Assembly: GCA_016202915.1 (NCBI GenBank)
Contig: JACQNT010000031.1
Span: 1-29,381, forward strand
Direction of reading: 5' to 3'
DNA: 29,381 nucleotides
Source: Acidobacteriota bacterium
GTDB taxonomy: Bacteria; Acidobacteriota; Polarisedimenticolia; Gp22-AA2
In this document: positions 1-8,476 of the stretch, in pieces
How the letters are laid out: each line of letters starts with the position of its first letter
Numbering within the stretch: the stretch's first letter is position 1
Made by a program: the position numbers and the translations under genes
Notes under the pieces: model-generated
Seen by the model: the letters and a program-made list of their open reading frames with translations, nothing else
What the model was told of the DNA's origin: nothing
Database searches by the model: none

Positions 1-43
1 GCGCATCTGGCGGCGCGGCACGGCGCTTGCTTCGCCGGACGGC

Positions 44-772
44 ATGAACGAGCCGCTTTATCCCCGGGAGGCGCCGCCGACCGGCGAGCCGATCCGGAGG
101 CAGCGCCGCATGAAGGAGCTGCCGGCGAGCGTCCTGCGGCCGCGCGACAAGCTGCTGAGGTTCGGCGTCCGGGGGATGAACCACGCGGAGCTTCTGGCCG
201 TGCTCCTCGGGAGCGGGACGCGGGGGGAGAACGTCATCAAGATCGCGGAGGACCTCGTCGGCAAGTACGGCGCCTCCGGCCTGCCGCAGCTCTCCCTGAA
301 AGAATGGGCGAGCAACCACGGGGTGGGGCGGATCAAGGCGGGGCAGATGCTGGCGACGTTCGAGCTGGGGCGGCGGCTCCAGGCGCCGCCGGCGGACGAG
401 CCGCGCGTGAGCTCACCCGCCGAGGCGTACGCCCTGGTGCGCGACCTCAGGAAGGCGCGCAAGGAGCACCTCGTCGCCCTCTACGTCGATTCGCAGAACC
501 GCCTGATCGCGCGCGAGACGGTGTCGGTCGGCAGCCTGAACACGACCCGCACCCATCCCCGCGAGGTGCTGCAGCCGGCGATCATCAACTCGGCCCTGGC
601 CTTCATCCTGGCCCACAACCACCCGAGCGGCAGCCTCGATCCCAGCCGCGACGACGTGGAGTTCACCCGCACCATGTCGCGCGCCGGGGAGCTGATGGGG
701 ATCAGCCTCTACGACCACTTGATCGTCAGCCCGCGCGGCTTCGTCAGCCTCAAGGAGAAGGGACTGCTGTAG
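44..772 (+). CDS. radC: RadC family JAB/MPN domain protein
   Basis: A 242-residue protein with the standard RadC layout: an N-terminal helix-hairpin-helix-like part (residues ~20-110, with the RadC-typical start MKELPASVLRPRDKLL) and a C-terminal JAB/MPN metalloprotease-like domain. The JAMM zinc site is visible as E174 (in HPREVLQPA) and HNHPSGS at 191-197 with D204 (H-x-H-x10-D). Length is normal for the family. RadC was once linked to DNA repair, but its biochemical role is unsettled. The next gene, tyrS, is on the same strand 76 bases downstream. The start at 44 lies close to the window edge. An internal ATG at MKELPAS (~110) is an alternative start, since the first 20 residues are Pro-rich and not part of the domain. 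Confidence 0.95.
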   Translation: MNEPLYPREAPPTGEPIRRQRRMKELPASVLRPRDKLLRFGVRGMNHAELLAVLLGSGTRGENVIKIAEDLVGKYGASGLPQLSLKEWASNHGVGRIKAGQMLATFELGRRLQAPPADEPRVSSPAEAYALVRDLRKARKEHLVALYVDSQNRLIARETVSVGSLNTTRTHPREVLQPAIINSALAFILAHNHPSGSLDPSRDDVEFTRTMSRAGELMGISLYDHLIVSPRGFVSLKEKGLL

Positions 773-848
773 TACACTGCGCCCCCGCCTGCGGTCGCCC
801 GCGCCCCTCCTTCAGCGGGGGCCGGCTTCCGGGGCGCGGGGCGGAGCG

Positions 849-2192
849 ATGGGACCCGGGAATCCCGGCAAAGCGCGGGCGAGGAAGGGAGGCGGCGGTA
901 GCGCGCCGCGGGTCTCCCGATCGGCCCCCGCCCGCCCGCCGGCCCGCCGTGCGCCGGCCGCCGGCCAGGTCTTCCGTCCGGCCCAGGAGCAGTTCGAGTA
1001 CCTTCGGAAGGGGGCAGCCGAGATCATCCGGGCGGAGGAGCTCCTCGGCAAGCTGGAGCGCTCTCGCGCAACCGGCCGGCCCCTCACGGTCAAGGTCGGG
1101 TACGACCCCTCCGCCCCCGACCTCCACCTGGGCCACACGGTAGTCCTCCGCAAGATGAAGCACTTCCAGGACCTGGGGCACCGCGTGGTGTTCCTCATAG
1201 GCGATTTCACCGGGATGATCGGCGACCCGACGGGGCAGTCGAAGACACGCCCCGTCCTGACTCCCAACGAGGTGAAGGTGAACGCCGAGACGTACAGGAA
1301 GCAGGTCTTCAAGATCCTCGATCCGGAGAAGACGGTCGTCGAGTTCAACAGCCGCTGGCTGGGGAAACTCGGCGCCGCGGGGTTCATCCGCCTCGCCTCG
1401 AAGTACACGGTGGCGCGCCTCCTGGAGCGCGACGACTTCGCCCGACGCTACCGCGCCGGCCAGCCGATCGGCCTGCACGAGTTCCTCTACCCGCTCGCGC
1501 AGGCGTACGACTCCGTGGCGCTTCATGCCGACGTGGAGATGGGGGGTACCGATCAGACCTTCAACCTGCTCGTCGGCCGCGAGGTGATGCGGGAGTATGG
1601 GCAGGAGCCCCAGGTCGTGCTGACGATGCCGCTCCTGGAGGGTCTCGACGGCGTCGAGAAGATGAGCAAGTCGCTCGGCAACTACGTCGGCATCAACGAG
1701 CCGCCGCGTGAGATCTACGGCAAGATCATGTCGATCAGCGACGAACTGATGTGGCGTTACTGGACGCTGTGCACCGACCTGGCGCCGGCCGACATCGATG
1801 CCCTGCGACAGAGGGTCCAGTCCGGCGACCTCCATCCAAAGCAGGCCAAGGCCGATCTGGCGCGGAGGATCGTCGCCGACTACCACGGCGAGAGGGCGGC
1901 CGAAGCGGCGGCCGCCGAGTTCGAGAAGGTCTTCGCCCGCAAGGAGAGCCCGGAGGAGGTGCGCGAGGTGCGTCTCCCCTCGGGGCCGGAGCCGATCTGG
2001 GTGCCGCGGCTCCTGGTCACCCTCGGCCTGGCGAAGTCGAACGGCGAGGCGCGGCGCCTGATCCAGCAGGGGGGGGTGTCGCTCGACGGCGATCGCCTCT
2101 CCGACCCGGAGCGCGAGATCCCGGCCACGGCCCGCGCCTCCCACCTCGTCAAGGTCGGCAAGCGGCACTTCGTCCGGGTGCGCTTCGACTGA
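849..2192 (+). CDS. tyrS: Tyrosyl-tRNA synthetase
   Basis: Class I aminoacyl-tRNA synthetase that charges tRNA-Tyr in the cytoplasm. The HIGH-type signature is HLGH at residues 93-96, inside the TyrS context VGYDPSAPDLHLGH, and the KMSKS loop is at 271-275. The catalytic core is followed by a C-terminal S4 RNA-binding domain (~380-447, with the S4-like stretch NGEARRLIQQGGVSLDG). The form with this spacing and an FTGMIGDPTG motif is the TyrZ-like bacterial subgroup. The first ~48 residues, rich in Gly, Ala, Pro and Arg, are an unusual extension before the conserved start of the fold (EQFEYLRKGAAEII). No other ATG, GTG or TTG occurs in frame between 849 and the conserved region, so the extension looks genuine unless a rarer start codon is used. 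A GGAG lies a few bases before the ATG. Confidence 0.96.
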   Translation: MGPGNPGKARARKGGGGSAPRVSRSAPARPPARRAPAAGQVFRPAQEQFEYLRKGAAEIIRAEELLGKLERSRATGRPLTVKVGYDPSAPDLHLGHTVVLRKMKHFQDLGHRVVFLIGDFTGMIGDPTGQSKTRPVLTPNEVKVNAETYRKQVFKILDPEKTVVEFNSRWLGKLGAAGFIRLASKYTVARLLERDDFARRYRAGQPIGLHEFLYPLAQAYDSVALHADVEMGGTDQTFNLLVGREVMREYGQEPQVVLTMPLLEGLDGVEKMSKSLGNYVGINEPPREIYGKIMSISDELMWRYWTLCTDLAPADIDALRQRVQSGDLHPKQAKADLARRIVADYHGERAAEAAAAEFEKVFARKESPEEVREVRLPSGPEPIWVPRLLVTLGLAKSNGEARRLIQQGGVSLDGDRLSDPEREIPATARASHLVKVGKRHFVRVRFD

Positions 2193-2288
2193 GCGACTCC
2201 CGGTCCCCCTCCGCCTCTCGGGTTCAGGCCGGCCCGATCCTGTGGATCCCCAGGGGGGGCAGGTCGTCGGTTCGCGGCGCGCCGGCGG

Positions 2289-2975
2289 TCAGGGGCCGGT
2301 CCCCTCCGGAGGCGCGGCCGCCTCGTCCAGGATCCGACGGATCACCTCCACGTCGAGGCCGGTGACGGACCGCAGGCGCGAGACGGGCAGGCCACGGTGT
2401 CGGCGCACGAACTCCTCCATCTCCTCCCGGCCCGGCTCCTCCCGGTAGAACACTCGGTCGAGGAGGGTCTCGATCTCCTGCCGCTGGCCCTGCGCATCCT
2501 TCTTCCCCGCTTTAAGCTCGAGAACGATTGAAGTGCTCCCCTGCTGCGCGAAGGCGGCGACCGTCCGTCCGAAGTTCGGGTTGGCGGTGGTCGGCTGCGG
2601 GATGGCGCTGGCGCGAAGGCGGTCCGCCTCCTCGTGGCTGCGGTACACCGTCAGGCCCAGCCGCGTCGACCCTTCGCTCGTGATCCTTTCCAGGTAGACC
2701 TTCTCCATCCTCCCGAACACCACGGGGGCCCGTTCCCTGCCGTACCCCACCCCGTCCAGGCTGACGACGTTCGGGATCGCCGCGCTCGTCCCCGCCTTCA
2801 GGTCGATGCGGAGTCGCAGCGTCAGGCCTTCGTAGCGGCCGCGGATGTCCTTGTAGATCTCCCGGCTGACGGGCGCCGCGGGCGCGGCGGGGGCCAAGAG
2901 CAGCGCGAGGAGGATGGCCGCCGAACGGGCAGGGGCGAACGAAGAGAAGCAGATGCTGGAGCGCATCTCTGGCAT
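2289..2975 (-). CDS. Exported protein of unknown function
   Basis: I do not recognise the family. The 228-residue product begins with a clear Sec signal peptide (MRSSICFSSFAPARSAAILL, then an Ala/Leu core and an A-P-A-A-P-A-A-P cleavage region). It continues as a soluble, mixed alpha/beta-looking domain with no Cys motifs or membrane spans. The C-terminal ~60 residues are charged and helical (EEMEEFVRRHRGLPVSRLRS). The start at 2975 is only one base after the stop of the methyltransferase gene (2977), so the two are probably translationally coupled. The second Met, at 2966, is an equally good start. It is a likely periplasmic or surface protein; nothing here shows its partner. Confidence 0.7.
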   Translation of the reverse strand: MPEMRSSICFSSFAPARSAAILLALLLAPAAPAAPVSREIYKDIRGRYEGLTLRLRIDLKAGTSAAIPNVVSLDGVGYGRERAPVVFGRMEKVYLERITSEGSTRLGLTVYRSHEEADRLRASAIPQPTTANPNFGRTVAAFAQQGSTSIVLELKAGKKDAQGQRQEIETLLDRVFYREEPGREEMEEFVRRHRGLPVSRLRSVTGLDVEVIRRILDEAAAPPEGTGP

Positions 2976-2976
2976 T

Positions 2977-3918
2977 TTACCCTGTCCGTCGTCCCGCGCC
3001 CGCCGGGCCGTGCGTGCCGCGCCGGGTCGAACGTCGTCCCGCCTCGGGGCGGATCCCCTCGGCCCAGGCGATGGCGTACCAGAACGCCGCGTCGGGGCGG
3101 CCGCTCCAGTCCTCGACCGCCGCCGTTGCGGCCTCGAACGCCCGGTCGTCAAGGAGGTCGCCGTTGACGATCCCCGCCCGCGCCCCGCGCAGGAGCGACA
3201 GGAGGTTGCCCACGAGGAGGGGGAAATCGGGGTGCCCAGCGCAGCTCCCGAAGAAGATCCAGGTGTTGCGCCGCGGGGCCGCTCCCGCCCGGTGCAGCAG
3301 GGAGACCAGGCGCCGGCCGACGTAGGGATCGTTGCCGAGGCTCTCGAACGCCCGGATGTAGGCGCGCCAGAGCGCCATGACCCCCGGCGGCTCGGGCCAC
3401 AGCCGGAGGACATCGTGATCGTCATCCTCTAGGACGATCCGCCCCCCGGGCCGCACCGCCCGCACCATGGCCCGGACCACCGCCAGCGGGTCGGGCACGT
3501 GCTCCAGGATGAAGCGCCCGTGCGCCACGTCGAACGACCCCCATTCACCGGGGCGCAGCGGCGGGGCCGAGGCGTCTCCGAGACGCAGATCGACCAGGTG
3601 CTCCTCGCCGGCCGCCCGCGCCAGCCGCCGCGCCTCAGCCAGTTGCGCGCGGCTCCGCTCGATGCCGACGACGCGCCCCCCGGGCCCCGCGGCGCGCGCC
3701 ATGGCGCGCGCCATCTGCCCCAGGCCGCTCCCGAATTCCAGGATCCTCTCCCCGCCGCGCACCCCCAGCTCGGCGAGCGAGCCGCGGTTGACCACATCGT
3801 TCATCAGTGACAGGCGCCGCTGTTCTTTCGCCGACGTCCCGTGGAGATAGTGCGACGGCCCCGAGCGGGCGGGCCTCCGCCCGAGCTCTTCCTTCGCGCT
3901 GTCGTTTTCACGCGCCAT
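2977..3918 (-). CDS. SAM-dependent methyltransferase (class I)
   Basis: A 313-residue cytoplasmic protein with a class I Rossmann methyltransferase fold. Motif I is EFGSGLG at residues 61-67. The acidic residue ending strand 2 is in VVGIERS, and later come DLRLGDA and FDVAHGRFILEHVPDP, the usual post-I to motif III order. An N-terminal stretch YLHGTSAKEQRRLSL resembles the Y-x-x-G-T-x-x-x-E-x-x-RL lead-in of a common bacterial methyltransferase group whose substrates are mostly unknown. Start chosen at the Met of MARENDSAKEEL; longer in-frame readings run into low-complexity sequence over the divergent intergenic region. The ~20 C-terminal residues are Arg/Gly-rich and unlike the rest. The substrate cannot be predicted. 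The next gene starts one base after this stop. Confidence 0.88.
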   Translation of the reverse strand: MARENDSAKEELGRRPARSGPSHYLHGTSAKEQRRLSLMNDVVNRGSLAELGVRGGERILEFGSGLGQMARAMARAAGPGGRVVGIERSRAQLAEARRLARAAGEEHLVDLRLGDASAPPLRPGEWGSFDVAHGRFILEHVPDPLAVVRAMVRAVRPGGRIVLEDDDHDVLRLWPEPPGVMALWRAYIRAFESLGNDPYVGRRLVSLLHRAGAAPRRNTWIFFGSCAGHPDFPLLVGNLLSLLRGARAGIVNGDLLDDRAFEAATAAVEDWSGRPDAAFWYAIAWAEGIRPEAGRRSTRRGTHGPAGAGRRTG

Positions 3919-3946
3919 GCTGGCGAGAGTATCGCACGCCAGGCGC

Positions 3947-3961
3947 GCGCACGGTGTTTGC
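3947..3961 (+). promoter_or_regulatory. Weak sigma-54-like promoter upstream of the 4056 cytochrome
   Basis: GCGCACG-GTGT-TTGC matches 9 of 11 consensus positions (TGGCACG-N4-TTGC) but lacks the first G of the -24 GG. It lies ~95 bases before the ATG at 4056. A second poor candidate (TGGCGAG-AGTA-TCGC, 3921-3935) is close by. Of the sites listed in this window these are the least convincing. Confidence 0.25.
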
Positions 3962-4055
3962 ATCGATCGCCACGCCGGGGGGCACCGGCGAGCGCGGAAC
4001 CCTCGGAGCGGCAGACGATTCGCTGCCGCTCCCGGTTCGGGCGAAGGAGGAGACG

Positions 4056-4820
4056 ATGGGCGCTTTGACCAGGCAACTGTTGAAAACGACGCTGATGCTC
4101 CTGGGGGCCGCGGCCCTGATGGGGTTGCCGTCCGACAGCGGGGCGTACGATTTCTACTCCGACACGACACAGCCCGACGGCCGCGGGAACTGCGCTTCCT
4201 GCCACGAGCTCGCCGTGGGCGGGTTCATGAAACGGGGTGTGTTGCACGGGGTCCACGAGGAGAAGGCGACGGGGACCTGCAGGCTCTGCCACACCAGCAC
4301 GGGGGACGTGCCCCGCCTCGTCTCATCGGGCGTCGTCGGGGGGCTGGGGTGCATCGGCTGTCACGGCCAGCCGCTGGACACGGGCGAGACGAAAGGAGCC
4401 GGCCTGAGGCTGCATCATGCACGGGCGGGCGTCCCGCCGGACTCGAGCGGATGATTGTGCAGTACGTGTCACGGCAGCGATCCCGTCCCGCCGCCCGAGA
4501 GCCGGTCTCACGCCTACTACTCCCTCACCGACGTCCTCCAGAAGGACCCGTGCAACACCGACGGGAAGGAGGACTTCTGGAACCGATCAACCGGCGCGCC
4601 GGACAGCGGGGGGCTGGACAACGACGGCGATCTCCTTTACGACGCACTCACCGACACCGACTGCGGAGCCGTCGCCTGCCTGGATCTCGATCAGGACGGG
4701 TACGGAGACCCGGGCGCTCCCACCTGCCGGAACGGCCCGGCGCGGGATTGCGACGACACGAGGGCCGACACGTACCCGGGCGCGGACGGGACGCTGCGGC
4801 TCTACGCGCTCTGCCCGTGA
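4056..4820 (+). CDS. Exported multiheme c-type cytochrome with MopE-like C-terminus, interrupted by in-frame TGA
   Basis: Starts after a good ribosome site (GGAGG at ~4046-4050) with a Sec signal peptide (MGALTRQLLKTTLMLLGAAA). Three CxxCH heme sites (CASCH, CRLCH, CIGCH) precede an in-frame TGA at 4452-4454. The same frame then continues without a gap into a fourth site, CSTCH, two codons after the stop. It ends with a Cys/Asp-rich tail holding GLDNDGDLLYD, DLDQDGYGDPG and DCDDTRADTYPGA, the kind of repeat seen in the MopE-type putative metal-binding motif. Because coding character and reading frame persist across the TGA, this is one gene of 254 codons plus the stop. The cause could be a sequencing error, a real nonsense mutation or read-through. 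A short product from a TTG at 4455 would lack a signal peptide and is unlikely. It is convergent with the stress-protein gene, only 8 bases away. Confidence 0.75.
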
Positions 4821-4828
4821 GGGCCTGA

Positions 4829-5314
4829 TCACTCGACCGGCACGCAGAGGACGGGGCAGGGCGCGGCCCGCAGGACCTTCTCCGCCGTGCTCCCGAACAG
4901 GGCTCTTTCCAGATCCGCCGTGTGCCCGGCTGTGCCGAGAACGATCAACCCCACTCCCAGGTCCATGGCTTTCTTCAGGATCTCTTCGAAAGGGTGGCCC
5001 CAGGTGGTGATCAATTCGATCCGAGACGGATCCCCCACCTCGCCCATCTCGTGGAGGAGCGCCTCCAGCCGTTCCCGTCGCTCGCGTCCGAGCATCTCGC
5101 GCAACCGCTTCTCGGGGACCTCCGCGAGCCTGGACAGCTCCGGGAGGTCCCGCGCCTCGATGACGTGCAGGACGTAGAGGGTGCTCTCGTACTCGCGCGC
5201 CAGCGACCGGGCCTGGACCAGGGCCTGGCGCGCCGCCCGCGAGAAGTCCGTCCCGACCAGAATCCTCCGCGGGCCCGAGGTCTTCCTTGCGGCTTCCTGC
5301 GGTTGTTTCACCAT
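4829..5314 (-). CDS. Universal stress protein (UspA family)
   Basis: A 161-residue single Usp domain. Strand 1 is ILVGTDFS with the nucleotide-site Asp. The C-terminal ATP-loop region is GTAGHTADLERALFGSTAEK, followed by APCPVLCVP, the usual Usp end. The loop has ten residues between the two Gly motifs instead of the usual nine, so ATP binding is likely but not certain. Start chosen at the Met of MVKQPQEA because GGAGAGGAG lies 7 bases upstream; an in-frame ATG ten codons earlier lacks such a site. A near-perfect sigma-54 promoter sits ~75 bases upstream on this strand, which would place it under the same control as the cytochromes. Confidence 0.93.
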   Translation of the reverse strand: MVKQPQEAARKTSGPRRILVGTDFSRAARQALVQARSLAREYESTLYVLHVIEARDLPELSRLAEVPEKRLREMLGRERRERLEALLHEMGEVGDPSRIELITTWGHPFEEILKKAMDLGVGLIVLGTAGHTADLERALFGSTAEKVLRAAPCPVLCVPVE

Positions 5315-5387
5315 CGCGATTCTCCTCTCCGAGCCCCCGAACACCTCGACCAGCAGGTTCCCGAGGCTTCCCCGCCCATGTCGTTGA

Positions 5388-5402
5388 GCAAGAGGAGTGC
5401 CA
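5388..5402 (-). promoter_or_regulatory. Sigma-54 promoter for the universal stress protein gene
   Basis: On the minus strand this reads TGGCACT-CCTC-TTGC, matching 10 of 11 positions of TGGCACG-N4-TTGC with the invariant GG and GC at the correct spacing. The predicted start of transcription, ~5376, gives a leader of ~62 bases before the ATG at 5314. Confidence 0.7.
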
Positions 5403-5458
5403 GGATTGAGTGATTCTCAGCAAGTCGCCCGTCATTCCCTGGCCAAGGTGGGCTCTCC

Positions 5459-5475
5459 TAGCACGATTTTCGCAT
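5459..5475. promoter_or_regulatory. Possible enhancer site for the stress-protein promoter, or weak sigma-54 promoter for the 5511 gene
   Basis: TAGCACGATTTTCGCAT can be read two ways. As a + strand sigma-54 promoter it matches 9 of 11 positions but has AG instead of GG at -24. Read as an enhancer site, GCACGATTTTCGCA resembles the TGCG-N8-CNCA dyad found at four other promoters here, with one base less between the arms. It lies ~90 bases upstream of the predicted stress-protein start. I prefer the second reading. Confidence 0.35.
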
Positions 5476-5510
5476 GAGGCGTTGACGGCGAGGGTCAGGA
5501 GGTCGGAGCC

Positions 5511-5927
5511 ATGGACGAGGGCAGGAGAAAACGATGGGAGATGGCCCGCCGGGAGTTGATCCACCGGTGGCGGCTGATACTTGAGAGGATTGAGGCCCGG
5601 GACGAAGGAGGCGTCCGCGCCCTGGCGAACGTCATGGACGAGTTCTGCGACGAGGCGATGGCCGAGAAGAAGGCGAGCGTCGGTGAGGTCGGGAGAAGCG
5701 CCAGGGGTGATCCGGGACTCGCGACGTCCGCCGGACCGGCCACCGGCCGCTGCGTGTTCTGCCGGGGGTTCGCCGAGACGGGAGGCTGCTTCGGGGTCCT
5801 GGGGGAGCTGGACCGCAGGGTCCTCAACGGGCTGTGGGATGAGGCGCGCCGCGTCGCGCTCCGCTACCTCCTGGTTCTGGAGTCGATGAGCTTCGAAGCG
5901 CCGCCGGAGCTTCGCTGGCGACCGTGA
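5511..5927 (+). CDS. Small Cys-containing protein of unknown function
   Basis: Not a family I recognise. The product is 138 residues, soluble and with no signal peptide. Its N-terminal half is charged and helical (RRKRWEMARRELIHRWRLIL). A Gly/Ala/Ser linker at ~60-78 leads to CVFCRGFAETGGC, a C-x2-C-x8-C cluster that could bind a metal or carry a redox disulfide. A C-terminal helix follows (LWDEARRVALRYLLVLE). An AGGAGG at 5497-5502 fixes the start at 5511. It is divergent from the stress-protein gene and probably shares its control region. Confidence 0.72.
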   Translation: MDEGRRKRWEMARRELIHRWRLILERIEARDEGGVRALANVMDEFCDEAMAEKKASVGEVGRSARGDPGLATSAGPATGRCVFCRGFAETGGCFGVLGELDRRVLNGLWDEARRVALRYLLVLESMSFEAPPELRWRP

Positions 5928-6104
5928 ATCGGGCGCGAGGAGGGACGGCCCGACGAGCCCCCAGGCCCGGGAATCAGGCGTCGGCGACCCGGTACTCCGG
6001 GATGCCGCTGAGATTCACCGCTTCCAGAAGCGGGATGCCCCGACCGGATTCTGCCTCGTGGCCGGTGCGTCATTCCCAGCAATCTCCGGGGAATCCTCCG
6101 CAGC

Positions 6105-8336
6105 CTACTTTTCCAGCGCGCGCCGCTCCGCCTCCGCCGCGCGCGCCTGCTCCTCCGCCCGGCGCCTGCGAATCTCCGCCAGCTCCAGGGGGTGTTCCTT
6201 CGCCATCTCCGCCTCGCTGATCGTTCCCGTCAGCCAGGCCAGGTTCATCGGATACACGTCCGGGTTGAAGATGGCGTAATAGGTGTGCCAGACCAGGATC
6301 GCCAGCGTCGCCAGCCAGGCTTCGTAGAAATGAATCGTCCTGGCCACGTCCCAGCCGAGCTTGTTCAGGGGCCCGATGAAGGTCTCCTCGAACCAGAGGA
6401 TCGGCCCCGTCAGCGACATCAGGAGAGTCCCCCAGACGAGGGCCCAGTACTCGCATTTTTCGACGTAGCTGAACCGGCCGAATTGCGGCCTCGTGTCCGT
6501 GAGCCTGAGGTTGTACTGGAGCACGGCGAGAGCGTCGGTCAGATCCTCCCGCCGCGGCGCGATCTCGCCCAGGAATTCCCCGCCGCGGGCGGTGAAGGCC
6601 AGGTAGGCGATGTGGGCCAGGGAGGCCCCGACCAGCAGGATGGCGGCGATCCGGTGCAGGGGGCCGCGCCATTCGAACAGGCGCGTGCCGATCCTCCCCA
6701 TGCCCTGCACCCACCAGGTGTCGGGATACTACAGCATGAACCCGGTGACCACGAGGAGCGTGAAGCTCAGCACCAGCGCGCCGTGCTGCAGGCGCTCGCC
6801 CAGGGTCATGCGGAGGTAGAGGGCGCGGCCGGCCGGCTCCTCGACGGCTCCCTCGCTCCGCGCCTGGAGGTGCCCGTGCGCCTTGCGCACGAAATCGAGC
6901 AGGTTGTGGAGGAACATGTCGCCCACCACGACCACGATGACGGCGAGGTAGGCGGTCGCGATCCAGTACAGCACGGGCTCCTGGGCGTCGGCCAGGAGGA
7001 CGTGGACCCTTCCCGCGCCGAAGCGCGCGCTGGCCCCGGGGTGGCAGGCGCCGCAGGTGGAGGCGAGATTGGACTTGTGGACGCGCGACGCGGGATCGGA
7101 GGAGGGGAGTGTGCCGTGCGCCCCGTGACAGCTCGCGCAGCTGGCGACCTCGAGAGACCCCTCGCGGATCGCCAGGCCGTGGTAACTGTCCGCGAAGGTC
7201 CGGAACCGATCGCTGGCGAGGCCGTACTTTTCCGACAGCCGCAGGGAGCTGTGGCAGGGGGAGCAGACCTGGGCCGACACGTTCGCGGGGGCGACTGGCG
7301 ACCTCGAATCGTCAGGTGACAGGATGTTGTGCTCCCCGTGGCAGTCGGTGCACACGGGCTCTTCCGCGATCCCCCGGCGCGCGGCGGTTCCGTGGACGCT
7401 CCGCTCGAACTCCAGGGCGATGGCCGTGTGACAGGCCCCGCAGGTCTCCGGGATCTGCCGCCTGTTGACTCGCGCCGTCGGCTCGAATCCCTTTTTCATC
7501 TCGTGGCTGCCGTGGCAGTCCACGCAGTTGACCGCCGCCGCGTTCCCCATGAGGAGCGCATTCCCGTAGACGCTCTTCTCGTAGCCGGCGATGAAGCCGG
7601 CTTCCGGTCCCATGCGGGCCCGGACCTCGGGGTTGTCCAGGTGGCACGACAGGCAAATCTTCTCCTGGGCGACCTTGCGCTCCACCGGCTCCCCGGCGGT
7701 CCGGGCATCGGTGATCGGGTGCCGGTGGCAGGTGAGGCACCCCGGGGCCCCCTGCACGCCCGCGCTGAAGGCGCGCCCGTGCTCCGATTCGAGGTACTGC
7801 CGCGCGACCGGCTCGTGGCACTCCCCGCAGGACGAGGCGAGACGGGAGGAGTGATACTTCGCGCCCGAGGACGTCGGGGAGGCGACTTCGTGCGTACCGT
7901 GGCACTCCTTGCATGAGACGCCTGGCCCGCCGTCATTGCCGGTGGCCGCCGCCATGGCAGCGTGGAAGCGATGGGCGGCCGGGGCGTCCTCGTGGCAATT
8001 CAGGCAGTTGACCGCCTCGATCCTCCGCCCGTGCGGAACTTCATCCGGGTTGAGCCCGGTGTGGCAGGCGACGCAGTCCAGATCCTTGTGCACCGAACGC
8101 CCGAACCGGGAGGGATCGACATGAAGGGACAAGGTGCACCCCTGCCTCTCCAGCACGAGGGACGGGTCAGAGTGGCAGCCGAGACAGTCGGCTGCGGACT
8201 GCGCGACAGCCGGAGCCGTCCGGGCGAGCATCATCGCCCAGGCTAGGATGGGCCACAGACCGGGTGACCGGTGCCCGAGGATCACTCTGGGAGGATTAGG
8301 CCCGGAGTATGTCTTCTGCGCGCCCATCCATTCCAT
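6105..8336 (-). CDS. 13-heme cytochrome c fused to a membrane cytochrome b (CbcL-like), interrupted by in-frame TAG
   Basis: Signal/anchor region followed by 13 CxxCH motifs (from CLGCH near residue 50 to a CGACH near 440). A membrane b-type part comes next: a span near VLYWIATAYLAVIVVVVGDM, then HGALVLSFTLLVVTGFML, HRIAAILLVGASLAHIAYLA, a span in YWALVWGTLLMSLTGPILWF and a last span with HFYEAWLATLAILVWHTYY. His residues in these spans fit a di-heme b domain of the formate dehydrogenase-gamma/hydrogenase cytochrome b type. The order c-domain then b-domain is like Geobacter CbcL, an inner-membrane quinol oxidase for extracellular electron transfer. A TAG at 6729-6731 splits the reading frame exactly between GFML and YPDTWW, a stretch normally continuous in such proteins, so this is one gene. 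The tail is a charged coiled helix. Start is uncertain: ATG 8336 or 8327 (neither with a ribosome site) or GTG 8285. Confidence 0.82.
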
Positions 8337-8342
8337 GGCGCT

Positions 8343-8357
8343 GCAAGGACCGTTCCT
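8343..8357 (-). promoter_or_regulatory. Sigma-54-like promoter for the 13-heme cytochrome b/c gene
   Basis: On the minus strand AGGAACG-GTCC-TTGC matches 9 of 11 consensus positions, with GG and GC intact. The predicted start of transcription (~8331) falls between the two candidate ATGs, so it would leave essentially no leader before the ATG at 8327. The promoter is therefore either leaderless or a chance match. Confidence 0.4.
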
Positions 8358-8380
8358 CCGACGCGTCGACGCCCAGGCCG

Positions 8381-8395
8381 TGGCATGGATAATGC
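8381..8395 (+). promoter_or_regulatory. Sigma-54 promoter for the decaheme/barrel operon
   Basis: TGGCATG-GATA-ATGC, followed by T, matches 9 of 11 positions of the sigma-54 consensus, with -24 GG and -12 GC correctly spaced. Predicted start ~8407 gives a leader of ~180 bases before the ATG at 8589. It lies back-to-back with the minus-strand site at 8343-8357. Confidence 0.55.
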
Positions 8396-8476
8396 TTATC
8401 GGATCGGCGGTGCGGGGCGGGCAATCGCGAGGGACCCAGCGGCCAAGCTGATGACACGACCGTGGATCGACCCCTC

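Noticed and set aside
750..2168. Long open frame on the minus strand opposite tyrS
   Set aside because: Shadow of the tyrS coding sequence in GC-rich DNA; the product is low-complexity with no recognisable domain.
4452..4454. TGA read as selenocysteine
   Set aside because: No hairpin of the bacterial SECIS type is evident just downstream, the position is not a known redox site, and other interruptions in the window include TAG and frameshifts, which fit error or decay better.
7600..8120. Several TGGCAC matches to the sigma-54 -24 box on the + strand
   Set aside because: TGGCA is the reverse complement of the Cys-His codons of heme motifs on the minus strand; none has a GC at the right -12 spacing.
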